Shown piece after piece: positions 53,306-63,399 of a stretch of 64,000 nucleotides of DNA (the first letter of the stretch is position 1; every line of letters begins with the position of its first letter). Location of the stretch: NCBI GenBank assembly GCA_033064195.1, contig JARBJD010000198.1, forward strand, positions 1 through 64,000, read 5' to 3'. Below the pieces are notes generated by a model. The model had not been told where the DNA came from, ran no database searches, and worked only from the letters and a program-made list of their open reading frames with translations. Position numbers and translations under genes: made by a program. Source of the DNA: Blattamonas nauphoetae (taxonomy: Eukaryota; Preaxostyla; Oxymonadida).

Positions 53306-54639
53306 AAAATAACCCGTGAAAGTAAAATAACCCGGCCCATTTTCGGAGGTGTTGAACCCATATCTCCAAATTACTCCGAACCCAAAATTTTTTGGGTCCC
53401 ACTTTTTTTGTGTCCATCATCATCACGACTCCGGGAATTGTTTGAGGTGGAAATCGAACCTCCAAAATAGGATCCCTGGCTGGGGTCTCCTATTTAGGAG
53501 TCTGTTTTGGCCCCTTTTTTGGCTCCAAAATAGGAGGTCCTTAACATTTAAGCTTAGAGGATCCAAACTTCCTGACCATATTCCTCCGCGCCTGTTTATG
53601 ATTTTTCTTTCTCGTTTGATTTCTGGTGGTTTGGGATGGTTTTCTCTTGAAATAACAATTTTTGAAAATGAAAAATCCTGGGGGGACCTGGGTGGAAATG
53701 CATGGTCAAATACTGATTTGCCAGTATATTAAGCTTAGGATTGTGAAAATTTGTTTTGATCATATCTCCACAACCAGACATAGTTCGGACATAAAGTTTT
53801 CACCAATATGGATCTTTTGTTGAGAATTATTTTTTCGGAAAATTTTGAAAATTTTCGAAGACTTCCCTAAAACGGCGTTTTTCACTTTTTCATAAATTTC
53901 ATCAATGATCATCCAACAGTTTTCTCAATGTCCGGTTGTTTCTGGGATTTATTCCATGGATTCAATTCTTATTGTGTTAACATCGTTTTGAACGAATTTG
54001 AAGAATATTTGATAATCGGACGAACTGCTTGCGAAGAAAAATCAAAAAGGCGAAAAAGCAACCCAAAATTATCTCAACTACCGCAAGGGGATTTTTTTCA
54101 AAATTTTCCGAAAAAAATAATTCTCAACAAAAGATCCATATTGGTGAAAACTTTATGTCCGAACTATGTCTGGTTGTGGAGATATGATCAAAACAAATTT
54201 TCACAATCCTAAGCTTAATATACTGGCAAATCAGTATTTGACCATGCATTTCCACCCAGGTCCCCCAGGATTTTTCATTTTCAAAAATTGTTATTTCAAG
54301 AGAAAACCATCCCAAACCACCAGAAATCAAACGAGAAAGAAAAATCATAAACAGGCGCGGAGGAATATGGTCAGGAAGTTTGGATCCTCTAAGCTTAAAT
54401 GTTAAGGACCTCCTATTTTGGAGCCAAAAAAGGGGCCAAAACAGACTCCTAAATAGGAGACCCCAGCCAGGGATCCTATTTTGGAGGTTCGATTTCCACC
54501 TCAAACAATTCCCGGAGTCGTGATGATGATGGACACAAAAAAAGTGGGACCCAAAAAATTTTGGGTTCGGAGTAATTTGGAGATATGGGTTCAACACCTC
54601 CGAAAATGGGCCGGGTTATTTTACTTTCACGGGTTATTT
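53306..54639. mobile_element. Foldback element, 1334 bp
   Basis: Two nearly perfect inverted arms of about 590 bp separated by about 150 bp. Ends AAATAACCCGTGAAAG, flanked by TA (53304-53305, 54640-54641). No coding capacity: the open frames in the arms are mirror copies of each other. Inserted between the recombinase and RNase H genes of the DIRS-like element. Confidence 0.9.
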
Positions 54640-54644
54640 TACAA

Positions 54645-55243
54645 CTATACTCGCTGTGCGGAGAGAGGCGAGAGAGAGAGTCCGCCACTTCGTTCTCCTT
54701 CCCTGGCAGGAGAGTGATGGACTGGAGAGAGATATTGAGCTTCTTGAAGGTCTTGAGCGTCGCCCTGGTGATTGGGAGAAGGGTTTGTCTCGCTCGCTGT
54801 CTGCGCAGATTGAACACTGTCGCTGAATTGTCCGATTGGATGGCCAGTGACGAGACCGCCGCTGTCTTGAGATGGTTGGCCGCCGCTAGAATGGCATGGT
54901 GCACTGCTGCCGTTTCCTTCCAGTTGCTCGTTTGCTGGAGGGATTCCTTGTTCCAGAACCCATGAAAGAAAAGCTTGCCAGTGTTCAGCTGAAGGGTGGC
55001 TCCCCACCCCGTCGGGCTGGCATCCGTGACCAGTGTCGCCTGTGCCTCCGTCAGCTTGAAGGAGTGTGGTCGATTCTGCTTCAGCCTTCTCTTCCAGAAC
55101 TGTGTCTCCCCCAGCAATTGAGGGTTCAGCTGCACCTTGCCGTTCCAGCCACGTCTCTTGATCGCTTGTGCGAGGAAGCTTTGGTGTCTCTTCAGGTAGA
55201 GGCTCGTCTCTGGCACAGCGGTCCGCAGGAAGTTGAGAGAGCC
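54645..55243 (-). CDS. RNase H segment of DIRS-like element
   Basis: RNase H-like sequence with TLVTDASPTGWGATL, an ETAAVHHAILAA helix, the QSDNSATVFNL block and a final NEVADSLSRL motif. It removes the RNA strand during reverse transcription. The reverse transcriptase portion lies on the far side of the inserted pogo-like element. Confidence 0.8.
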
Positions 55244-55470
55244 TAACATCCGCACGAAACCCGAAATTCGCACGGAACCCGAAATTGCCAGTGTTCTTTC
55301 AATGGAGATTCGATTGTCCAAACTTAATATTTTGCTCCCTACAGGTCAAATATCATTTTCGTTTTTGTTCAGATGTTAAGCATTTCCTTTTCCGAATGGT
55401 GTCGTTTGCTTTGAATTCTAAAATCAAGTTCGATATGAAGTTGTTTCATTTTGAAAAAGTTGTGGTTCAG

Positions 55471-57060
55471 ATGTCGGACCCTTTTCTCAGTCCATCCAAC
55501 ATTCATCGCATATTGGCCACAGCAGACGTTAGAGCCCTCCATAATCCAGCAGAAAAAGCAGTGTATATCGTATCAACAGAACATGTCGTCCAAAAAACCC
55601 TCGCTCAAGAAATTGGAATCAGTGAAGCTGCCATTTCCCGTGGAAAATCTTCATTGGATAAAGGACGTGATGTGGGCATTAATGGACATCCACCAAAGCT
55701 GAATCGTCACCAATCGCGGGAATTAGAGAATCGGATTACTCACCATCTCGCTCATGGTGGCGACGACAGAAAGCCAGTAGTCCTTGGGATTGTATGTCTG
55801 ATTTTCATTTCTATGGTTCAGGCTAATAAATACTACGAAGAGATCGAACCAGAAGAACAGCAAACGAATCCCCTCAACAGACAATGGCTCGACAGATGGT
55901 TGACACAGTCCTCCTGTTTCCATGGATCAACACCAACCATACTTGAAAAGGCCAGAATCGACGCCAGTACCGAGAGTAACATGTGTGCCTGGATGGAACT
56001 TCTGACTGAAACGGTGACGAAGTATCAAATCAAACCTGAATTTTTGTTCAACTTTGACGAAACGTCACTAAGAATCAACGTGGATGACAAAACGATTCGA
56101 GTGCATCCGAAAACTGAGCCGCCACCAATGATTTCCGATGTTGCCCGCGTTGCAAACGCATCCCTTCTCGTGACCGTGTGCGCTGATGGATCGTCCATCA
56201 CACCGCAACTCCTCTGGCCAACGAAAAGTCCTGTGGCCGAGTTTTCAAATTTAAAAACATTCAACATTGATTGTGCATATCAGGGCGTCGGATGGTCAAA
56301 CGGGTCCATCTTCGAAGGATACATGAAAAACATTGTTTTTCCAGCGATCGCCTCCAAAAGAACGAAAAAAACTAAAAATGAAATAGCACTTCTCCTCCTA
56401 GACGGCCATGCCTCTCATAACAATCCTGACGTTCTTCAAATTGCAGATGAATGCCGAATCATGGTGATGGGTCTTCCACCTCACACCACCCATCTGACCC
56501 AACCTCTCGATAGGTGGGTCTTCGCAAGACTGAAAAACTCGCTCAGAGCAGAATTCTGCCCTCCTTCTTCTCAATCAATCCTAGCTTATCGCACAGAATT
56601 AGCACGGGTCCTCCCGATCGCCATCTCAAACGCTTTTCATCCGCCAACGATATTAGCATCGTTTCGTGCAGCGGGTGTGCATCCACTATGTTTATCAACA
56701 CTTTTGCACGCTCTGTCGAAAACTAGGAAATCAAAGATCTCTGATCTCTCGATCCTGATCAAGGAAAAACAAGACCGGCTCTCCCCTCCCGAATCACCTG
56801 CGGCACCATCGCAACCATCCTCAATTGGGCGAATATACACAACTCAACAATCACTTCCAAAGGCAGCCAATTCTCCAACTATAGACCAATATTTTCGTCC
56901 TCGATCTTTCGTCACGTCACAATTTCGACCACAGAAAACAAAACGACAAACAGCAGGATCAGATCCTATTCAATCACAAAAAACAGATGAATTAACCCAG
57001 TTAGACCGCTTGAGACATGAGTACCGAGTGGGGAATGTGAGAGTTCTTAGAGATGATTGA
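55471..57060 (+). CDS. Pogo-like transposase 2
   Basis: About 519 residues after removal of an intron at 55792-55821. N-terminal helix-turn-helix (LAQEIGISEAAISRGK), DDE_1 core with FNFDETSL, LLLLDGHASHNN and LTQPLDRWVF. The C-terminal tail is polar. The start at 55471 (MSDPFL) is chosen because the upstream part is poorly protein-like. The ORF is open through the intron because that is 30 bases without a stop. Likely full length and possibly active. Confidence 0.85.
   Translation: MSDPFLSPSNIHRILATADVRALHNPAEKAVYIVSTEHVVQKTLAQEIGISEAAISRGKSSLDKGRDVGINGHPPKLNRHQSRELENRITHHLAHGGDDRKPVVLGIVCLIFISMVQANKYYEEIEPEEQQTNPLNRQWLDRWLTQSSCFHGSTPTILEKARIDASTESNMCAWMELLTETVTKYQIKPEFLFNFDETSLRINVDDKTIRVHPKTEPPPMISDVARVANASLLVTVCADGSSITPQLLWPTKSPVAEFSNLKTFNIDCAYQGVGWSNGSIFEGYMKNIVFPAIASKRTKKTKNEIALLLLDGHASHNNPDVLQIADECRIMVMGLPPHTTHLTQPLDRWVFARLKNSLRAEFCPPSSQSILAYRTELARVLPIAISNAFHPPTILASFRAAGVHPLCLSTLLHALSKTRKSKISDLSILIKEKQDRLSPPESPAAPSQPSSIGRIYTTQQSLPKAANSPTIDQYFRPRSFVTSQFRPQKTKRQTAGSDPIQSQKTDELTQLDRLRHEYRVGNVRVLRDD
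55792..55821 (+). other. 30-base intron in pogo transposase 2
   Basis: GTATGT donor and TTCAG acceptor at the same protein position as the 36-base intron in the first pogo-like element. The ten residues it would encode have no counterpart there. Confidence 0.6.
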
Positions 57061-57267
57061 GAATGATTTTTCTTGTCTGATTTCACAATTATAGCTAAAT
57101 TTCAACTCTTTTCTGAATTAAATGACCCTGCTACACTTCTAGGTTTTCTGAAGAATCATCAATGTCGAAGAATAGGGTGAAATGTTCAAAGTAATTGATA
57201 TGGGTGAATTCGGCCACGAGACTCGATTTCGGGTAACGTGCCGATTTCGGGTTTCGTGCGGATGTTA

Positions 57268-58132
57268 TCAGACTGGCCAGTTGTTTGACCGTTGTCTCCT
57301 CCCTTTGGAGGCATGGGATGGTGTGGGCTTTCAGGAGGTTCCGAAGTTTCTTGCGCCTTGAGTCCGTGACCCTCACGGTCTGGTGGGTGGCATTCAGGCT
57401 CCACCCTAGAAACTCCACTTCTTGGCTGGGGAGTAGGCTGCACTTTTCCTCCGCAATGATGAAGCCCAGTTGTCTGAGTCTCTCCACCGCCTGGTGTGTC
57501 TTGCGTGCCGTTTCTTCCCGGTCGTTGCCGATCAATAGGAGATCGTCCAAGTAGAAAATGATAGAGATGTTCAACTCCAGGCGGAGTGCCTTGACCGCGA
57601 GTTTCATGGTTTTTGAGAAGGTGCGAGGTGCTGTCGAGAGCCCGAACGGGAGAGCGTTGAACTGGTAAGTCTTGTCTCGAAACTGGAAACACAGGTATTT
57701 GCGTAAGTGGTCCGCCAGGTGGATGTGCAAGTAGGCTGAATGGATGTCGACCGTTGTCATCCAGGATCCCCCCGTGATCAGGGGAAAGGCCGACTGGACA
57801 CTTTCCATCTTGAAGTGAACGGTTCGAATCTCCTTGTTGAGGCGAGAGGCGTCGATGACTTTCCTCCAGGTGCCCCCTTTCTTCGCCACTAGAAAGGTTG
57901 GGAGGATGAGTGCCGCCGACGTCCTGGGTATCTCCGATACTGCGCCCATTTCTATCTCCTCCAAGAGTAGCTGTGAGTAGGCCTCCATCTGCTGCTGGTC
58001 GCCGTGGAACGGATGGGCCGGTTTGAGTTGCCGGAGTCGGTCTGGCGACTCCGGTTCCACCCACTCCCACAAAGCGCCTGCTAAGATCGTATCCTTCCCA
58101 CCAATAATTTCCCAGAGTGGGAGTCTGTCCAA
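57268..58132 (-). CDS. Reverse transcriptase segment of DIRS-like element
   Basis: RT fingers and palm: LPTFLVAKKGGTWRKVIDAS, TTVDIHSAYLHIHL, FNALPFGLSTAPRTF and the FYLDDLLLIG catalytic block, followed by the FLGWSLN connection motif. Copies the element's RNA. Overlaps the gag-like region on its 5' side, as in related elements. Confidence 0.87.
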
Positions 58133-58161
58133 CAGCCTCCCTGTTATCTTCTTGTCTGTCT

Positions 58162-59421
58162 CTAGTTCCCGAAGCGTCCGTAGTTCCTTTTCTGGCCGTT
58201 TGGTTTGACGGGGGCACGGCCGCGGCCCCCCCTCGATGAGAAATTGCCGCCCGAGTTCATGTGTGAAATCACCGTCGGAGCAACCATCTGTAACTGGTGC
58301 TCAGGGTGGGGAATTGGCGGGACATAAGAGTCGGGAGGCGGCGGAAGTTGGTTTACCGTGATGCCCGCCCTTTGGGGCACGTCGAACCTGTCCATGAGCT
58401 CTTGCAAGTTGCACTTCTTAAGATAGCGAGAGTAGTGAGTCCTGGAGGCTGCGTCTGCCGTCAGAAGAATAATGTCGATGATTTGAGGTAGTAGAGTCGA
58501 GTTCCCTTGACGAGCAGCCTCGGCATAAAGGTTTGACAAAAGTGCCGCGCAAACTAAACTAGACTGGGCGGACATCTTCAACAAGTGGTCTTGAACACTT
58601 CTTACTTCATCTGGGATTTCGTCCGGTGGAATAAATTGAGTGCGGATGCGTAACGCTTGGATCGTTGGGGCGGCCTCTGCAAATAACTCATCTCGCGTTT
58701 GTGGAGGTAAAGATACCTCAGTCCATTCTCCTTTAAATCCTGGAAATCTTTTCTTGAGTTTCCGTTTGAATATCGTGACGGGGTCGGGGGGAGCGTCGGA
58801 GTCGGAACTGGACGAGCCGCTCTCGTATGAAGAAGAGTCCGAGTATGTTGCCATAAATGGGAGAGAAGTTCTTTTGGCACGACGTGTCGATTTTGATTTC
58901 CGGTGCGATAACGAATGGCGTTGGGAGAGAGAGAAAGATTGCTGTTTTTCCCTTCCTCTCTTCCGACGGTCCTTGATGCGACGAAGAGATCTAGAGTGAG
59001 AGGTTTGACGAGAATGGCGTGATGAGGGAGTTCTGTCGGTTGATAGGTCAGAAGCTGTGTCTGAGTCCGAAAAGGTGTGACGATGTGTCGGTGATGTTGG
59101 TCGCTGCCGCTTCATCTTTTTGATTGGCTCTCGTTCCCGTGATGTCGAGAGAGGCGTTTGAGTCGTTTGCGATGGAGGGGATCGCACCGACGAGGGAAGA
59201 GCCGTGGGAATTGGATGATCATTCGTTGTTGACAGAGCGCCCGGGTGCGCGCTGTTGATGCCGTTTATGATCATTTCGATATGGTCCCGAGGAATTTCGG
59301 TAGCTGATGAAGTCAGCGAAGGTAAAGGATTATCTGAAGTGGAATTATCCATGAGATCAAGCTGGACCGAGTCCCATTTTAGACCATATCTCACCTGGAG
59401 GAACCGAGGTTTGGAATGCAC
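58162..59421 (-). CDS. Gag-like protein of DIRS-like element
   Basis: About 419 residues. An N-terminal S/T/R-rich low-complexity region (about 1-200) is followed by a globular helical region (about 210-380) and a C-terminal RG-rich tail (GGRGRAPVKPNGQKR) suited to RNA binding. Order and size fit the first ORF of DIRS elements. Confidence 0.65.
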   Translation of the reverse strand: MHSKPRFLQVRYGLKWDSVQLDLMDNSTSDNPLPSLTSSATEIPRDHIEMIINGINSAHPGALSTTNDHPIPTALPSSVRSPPSQTTQTPLSTSREREPIKKMKRQRPTSPTHRHTFSDSDTASDLSTDRTPSSRHSRQTSHSRSLRRIKDRRKRGREKQQSFSLSQRHSLSHRKSKSTRRAKRTSLPFMATYSDSSSYESGSSSSDSDAPPDPVTIFKRKLKKRFPGFKGEWTEVSLPPQTRDELFAEAAPTIQALRIRTQFIPPDEIPDEVRSVQDHLLKMSAQSSLVCAALLSNLYAEAARQGNSTLLPQIIDIILLTADAASRTHYSRYLKKCNLQELMDRFDVPQRAGITVNQLPPPPDSYVPPIPHPEHQLQMVAPTVISHMNSGGNFSSRGGRGRAPVKPNGQKRNYGRFGN

Positions 59422-59447
59422 CTACCGGAGGGGCGGTGCTGAACAAA

Positions 59448-60281
59448 GCGAGATCATCGACATCGCCTCTGTTTGTGTGTGTTGTTGATGAGGATCTCGC
59501 TGACCACCTGAGTCTGCCCATGTCGCTTCATTCGGATGACAAGAAGACTCGTTGTGGAGTGATGCGAAAGCGAAGCATTGCTGATGTTCTTTGGATTCTG
59601 TTTCTGACGCGGATCTCGCGCGAAGTGATGGCTCTCTCGCTGAACACTTCATTGGAACCCGCTCACTTCCCGTACCGTGTGATGCCGTTCATCTCCAAAG
59701 TGCTGGTTGAGATCGAACACTTGAGTCGCAAGCACGCCGACAATATTCCCAGAATCCTGGACACTCTGACATCTCGTGCAGCTGAGGAAGGCTTCGACGA
59801 CCTCGACGAGCACCCTTCGATTGGGATCGAGCTTCTCGTCTCTGCGTATCCGCGCGTGACTGAGCCTTCCCACACCCTTCCTCTTTCGCGTCTTCTGATG
59901 GTGTGCAAATCACATCCGAACGGCGAGTCGCGATTGGATGCTCTCATCGACAACCCATCTCCAGCCGTCGAAATAGAAGCTCCGACTCGCTGGTTCGAGC
60001 TCTTAAATTCGAACCTACAGGAAGCCACAATCGAAGACCCAGTCAAACCTCTCGTTTTCGAACTCTCCAGACTGGCTCATGAACGCATCAAACCTCACGC
60101 TGAGGGCACCACTCGATACAAAGTTCTCTCAAAAGTTGGAAACTGGTTCTTAATGATCAAAGGTGCTCTATCGAAGACCTCACAAAACCAAACAATCCAG
60201 TTGTCCACCGAAATCACTTCACATTTTTCATTCTGCTTTATTTCCACTTCATTCGCAAACACCTGCGCTCCACTTCACTGA
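59448..60281 (+). CDS. Host gene H1, segment 4
   Basis: Helical, leucine-rich sequence (from ARSSTSPLFVCVVDEDLADH) resuming after the DIRS-like element. Bases AACAAA at the left junction match GAACAAA here, so the frame of the last part of segment 3 (AILFN) runs on into KARSS. Ends in a less ordered tail, so the true stop or last exon may differ. Convergent with 60492-62171. Confidence 0.55.
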   Translation, partial: ARSSTSPLFVCVVDEDLADHLSLPMSLHSDDKKTRCGVMRKRSIADVLWILFLTRISREVMALSLNTSLEPAHFPYRVMPFISKVLVEIEHLSRKHADNIPRILDTLTSRAAEEGFDDLDEHPSIGIELLVSAYPRVTEPSHTLPLSRLLMVCKSHPNGESRLDALIDNPSPAVEIEAPTRWFELLNSNLQEATIEDPVKPLVFELSRLAHERIKPHAEGTTRYKVLSKVGNWFLMIKGALSKTSQNQTIQLSTEITSHFSFCFISTSFANTCAPLH

Positions 60282-60491
60282 TATTAGGTCCAGACCAATG
60301 AAATGTCTTCAACAGTGCTTGCTCAATCGTAGTCTGGTTCGAGATCAAATGGTCCACACTTTTCGAAGAAAGAAAAGGTGTTGTTTCGAGTGAACTAAAT
60401 GGTGACGTGAGGAACAATGATGGAAACTTGGACACGAAGTGAGAAAGAAAAAGCGAACGATGGGTGTTCATTCCTCGGGAAGAGCGATTCC

Positions 60492-62171
60492 TTAATCAGG
60501 TTGGTTCATTTCTGCCCTCAATCGCGTCCCGTTGAGGACTCGGAAAGAATTCGACGCGAACAGATCTTCGCATCCCTCTGCGATCATCACGCGGCGCAAA
60601 TCATTCTGAATCTCTCTCTCACGACCACTTTTCAGTTGGGCGAGGTTGACAGCAGATAAATACACGAATCTTCCGATTAATTGGAGTTTTGGCATGTTCA
60701 GACCAATTCGGACGAGAATGGAGGCGAACGAACGCCGCTGTGACTCGCTCAGACGTGTCGACCACAGTTTGCTGATCCCCTTCCACACGACGTGTTCCAC
60801 AAATGGCGCGTGAGAAGCAGCACTTCGCCTTCCCCGTGAAATCATTTTTGTTGTGACTGAGATGAGAGGGAGGAGATGTGGAAACATGAACGACAGTTCC
60901 AGCTGATCCCAGTCCACCCATTTCAAAAATGTCTCCAAAACTAATTTTGCAACGTCGACAGCAGGTCTCAATCTGATCAGATAGGTTCCCTTCTCAACAA
61001 GCTCCAAGAACAGCCGTGGGTCGAGTGGAGTGAATTTTGAGGTGACATTCTGTTGGGAAAGCAACGAGAAGCACAAAGTATGATCCATGAGTGATTTGCT
61101 TCGAAGAATGACAAACACCACTTCCTGCGACAAATGCTGTGGGAGTTGGATCGGCCCGTGAAACAAATTGACTCGAATTCTGTGGATGTCCATTGGAGAC
61201 TCCCGTTGGACATATTGAGCAACGAAATAGAAAAATGTATTCTGCCTCGCATGAAGGTCCTTGCGTGTGTTCAGATACGATTGTGCTTTGTTGATTTGTG
61301 TTGGGGAGGGGTAGAGGGAATCTGTGAGACGATCTTTGACCTCCATAAGATTAGAACACTCTCTATAGACGTTCTGTTCGAGCTTCAAATCTCGATAATG
61401 ATCGTTGACCATCTGTTCATAGGAATTCCTGAATTGTTGCGGCAGGAATGGGATCAAATTGAGGAGAACACTGCGGAAACTGACGGACAGGAAAGAGTGG
61501 AACCATAAGCCACTGTCGAGGCCAAGATATTTGAGAAGCCGCTCGTGAGCTCCAAATGATGAAAGAAAGCTCACAAGAGGGCTTCGAAGCGGCGAGTCAT
61601 TTGGCAGAGTTGTGAGGCAGTCGAGAGCAGAAGACATGAAGAAGAGACACGAAAAGGGTGTCATCATGCTTGAGAAGAATTCCGGTGTGAACATGTCACC
61701 CGAATAGTCAACGAGCGACGCAACACTTTCAGCCAGTGTTGGTTCCACGGTTGGCAAGAGAGGATATAGATCGGAAATATCCTCGTCTGGCGAACAGGGA
61801 GGTGAAGGGTCACATTCGGAAAGAATATCATTCACTGTTTCTGGAGGGATGCTCATGATTGTGGCAAGGATCTCGATCATCGTCTCCTTCAATGAATCAA
61901 CACCAGATACGATCAGTGTGAGCAGTGAGGCAACAAAAGCAGGTGTAGCCACCGAATGATCCCGTGGTAGAGATTTCAAACTTGACAGAAGTTCGATTGA
62001 GGTCTGAGCGATGGTTCCGACGGAAGCTTCGTCAAATCTTGGTTGGTTGGGGATGCATGTGAATATATTCTTCTCGAGAGAAGCAATTAGATCTTGGGCT
62101 CGCATGCACGGCTCAATATCCATCGAAATCAAAGATCGTTCAAAGATCCAATGACCCACTCTTTTAGACAA
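60492..62171 (-). CDS. Host protein, 559 aa, helical, unknown
   Basis: Long intact ORF with repeated leucine- and serine-rich helices in an armadillo/HEAT-like rhythm and no signal peptide or clear membrane segment. No family recognised. In composition it resembles host gene H1 on the opposite side. The start could be 62171 or the ATG at 62123 (MDIEPC). No transposon insertion, and coding quality is high throughout. Confidence 0.7.
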   Translation of the reverse strand: MSKRVGHWIFERSLISMDIEPCMRAQDLIASLEKNIFTCIPNQPRFDEASVGTIAQTSIELLSSLKSLPRDHSVATPAFVASLLTLIVSGVDSLKETMIEILATIMSIPPETVNDILSECDPSPPCSPDEDISDLYPLLPTVEPTLAESVASLVDYSGDMFTPEFFSSMMTPFSCLFFMSSALDCLTTLPNDSPLRSPLVSFLSSFGAHERLLKYLGLDSGLWFHSFLSVSFRSVLLNLIPFLPQQFRNSYEQMVNDHYRDLKLEQNVYRECSNLMEVKDRLTDSLYPSPTQINKAQSYLNTRKDLHARQNTFFYFVAQYVQRESPMDIHRIRVNLFHGPIQLPQHLSQEVVFVILRSKSLMDHTLCFSLLSQQNVTSKFTPLDPRLFLELVEKGTYLIRLRPAVDVAKLVLETFLKWVDWDQLELSFMFPHLLPLISVTTKMISRGRRSAASHAPFVEHVVWKGISKLWSTRLSESQRRSFASILVRIGLNMPKLQLIGRFVYLSAVNLAQLKSGREREIQNDLRRVMIAEGCEDLFASNSFRVLNGTRLRAEMNQPD

Positions 62172-63399
62172 AGCTCAATGGGGTGTTTCGCTCGACTTAA
62201 ACTGTTTAAAATGAAGCTTCGAGGACGAATAACGTGATAGCACGTCGGGTTAAATCATTTTAATTCGAGTGGGATCGTCATTCCAGTTTTCGGCTGATCT
62301 AACCATTGAATCGAGCTCTAATTGTTTAAAATGACCGATTAATCAAAATTCATGCAATTGTGCAAGCAGATGAATAAAGGTGCTATGATTTCTTATATTC
62401 AGTGTTAACCGTCTCGTTCAACGCTGAAAGTGAAGTGTCGATTTCTTCCATCTTCTCGTTTCGATTGTCAATCCTACAAAATCGGGCTCCGTCTCTTTTC
62501 GTATCCAATCGTCGTGTCCGATCCGTGACCTTCACATCGAAAGAAACGGGTCAGAACGAGAAAATCACAAACCGCAAATCACACGCGTGTCGTCGGGAAG
62601 AACAAACAATTTAGTTTTGATGGAGTCAACAAGCGTTTCCCAACTTCCTCCCTGCCAGCACAAAGAAAAAGAAAAAACAGGTGGATCACAAAATCATGTC
62701 GAATGGAAAAGTGGATACAGGGAGGTCTGTGCGGCCTGTGAATAGAATAATGAAAGAATAGGGAAGGACAGACCGACACTGCATGTGGAGGAACAGATAG
62801 GATGATCGGATGTGGTAGGAAGGAGAAAAGAGGGATGTGTGAATGGTGAGAATGAGATGGAGAATGAACGAAATGAAGGACGAAACAATAAAAGGAACGT
62901 CAATTCAACGAACAGGACTCAAAATTGAGTCAGAAGCGATCGCTCATTACACACTTTCCCCGAAAGAGCGTGTCACCAGCGATCAGAATTCCCTCAAACA
63001 ACAGACACGTTCCGCCTGCAAATAAACAACACAATCAACATGTGCAAGATAAGAATGACGAGAAGGGCAGGGAAACACACCGGGACTGTGGCCAGGGGTG
63101 TGGATGACACGGCCTTCGTGCGGGCCGACTTTGAAGATATCGCCTTCTTTATGGGTAGCAACCTGAGCGGAGGGGAGGGGTGAATGATGAGCGGAGGGGA
63201 TGGAAGGGAAGGAGGGAAAAAGATGAAAAAAATGGTGAGGTTGCGAATGTGGAGAAGAAAAGGAGATCGGGCAGAAGTTAGAACGGAGACAGGACAGGCA
63301 TTGAACTGGAGCTGTCTGGTGTCATTAGATTCATACTGGAGGCAACAAACGAAAGAAAGTTACCCTCAAAACCAGTCACACCTCTTGCATTGGAGAGTG
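62172..63399. other. Intergenic region
   Basis: AT-richer promoter-like start (two TTGTTTAAAATGA words near 62206 and 62321), then purine-rich sequence. A plus-strand stretch at 62402-62614 is weakly coding-like. Nothing firm. Confidence 0.35.

Larger units (their letters stand above)
55246..57265 (+). mobile_element. Pogo-like DNA transposon 2
   Basis: 2020 bp. Inverted ends ACATCCGCACGAAACCCG, flanked by TA (55244-55245, 57266-57267). One transposase gene with a 30-base intron. Inserted in the DIRS reverse transcriptase/RNase H gene. Its ends differ from those of the pogo-like element at 30216, so the two belong to different subfamilies. Confidence 0.9.
51330..59447 (-). mobile_element. 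DIRS-like tyrosine-recombinase retroelement
   Basis: Minus-strand gag-like, reverse transcriptase/RNase H and tyrosine recombinase genes lie in that order. Inverted terminal repeats (51338-51379 and 59363-59404, GGTTCCTCCAGGTGAGATATGG type) are present, as is an internal complementary region at 51642-51716 that joins the complements of both outer ends. This is the DIRS-1 layout. No target duplication beyond a shared AACAA. Two later elements are inserted: a foldback (53306-54639) and a pogo-like transposon (55246-57265). Broken by these insertions; genes otherwise look largely whole. It interrupts host gene H1. Confidence 0.85.

Noticed and set aside
53349-54597. Two similar ORFs on opposite strands
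   Set aside because: They are mirror images within the arms of the foldback element.
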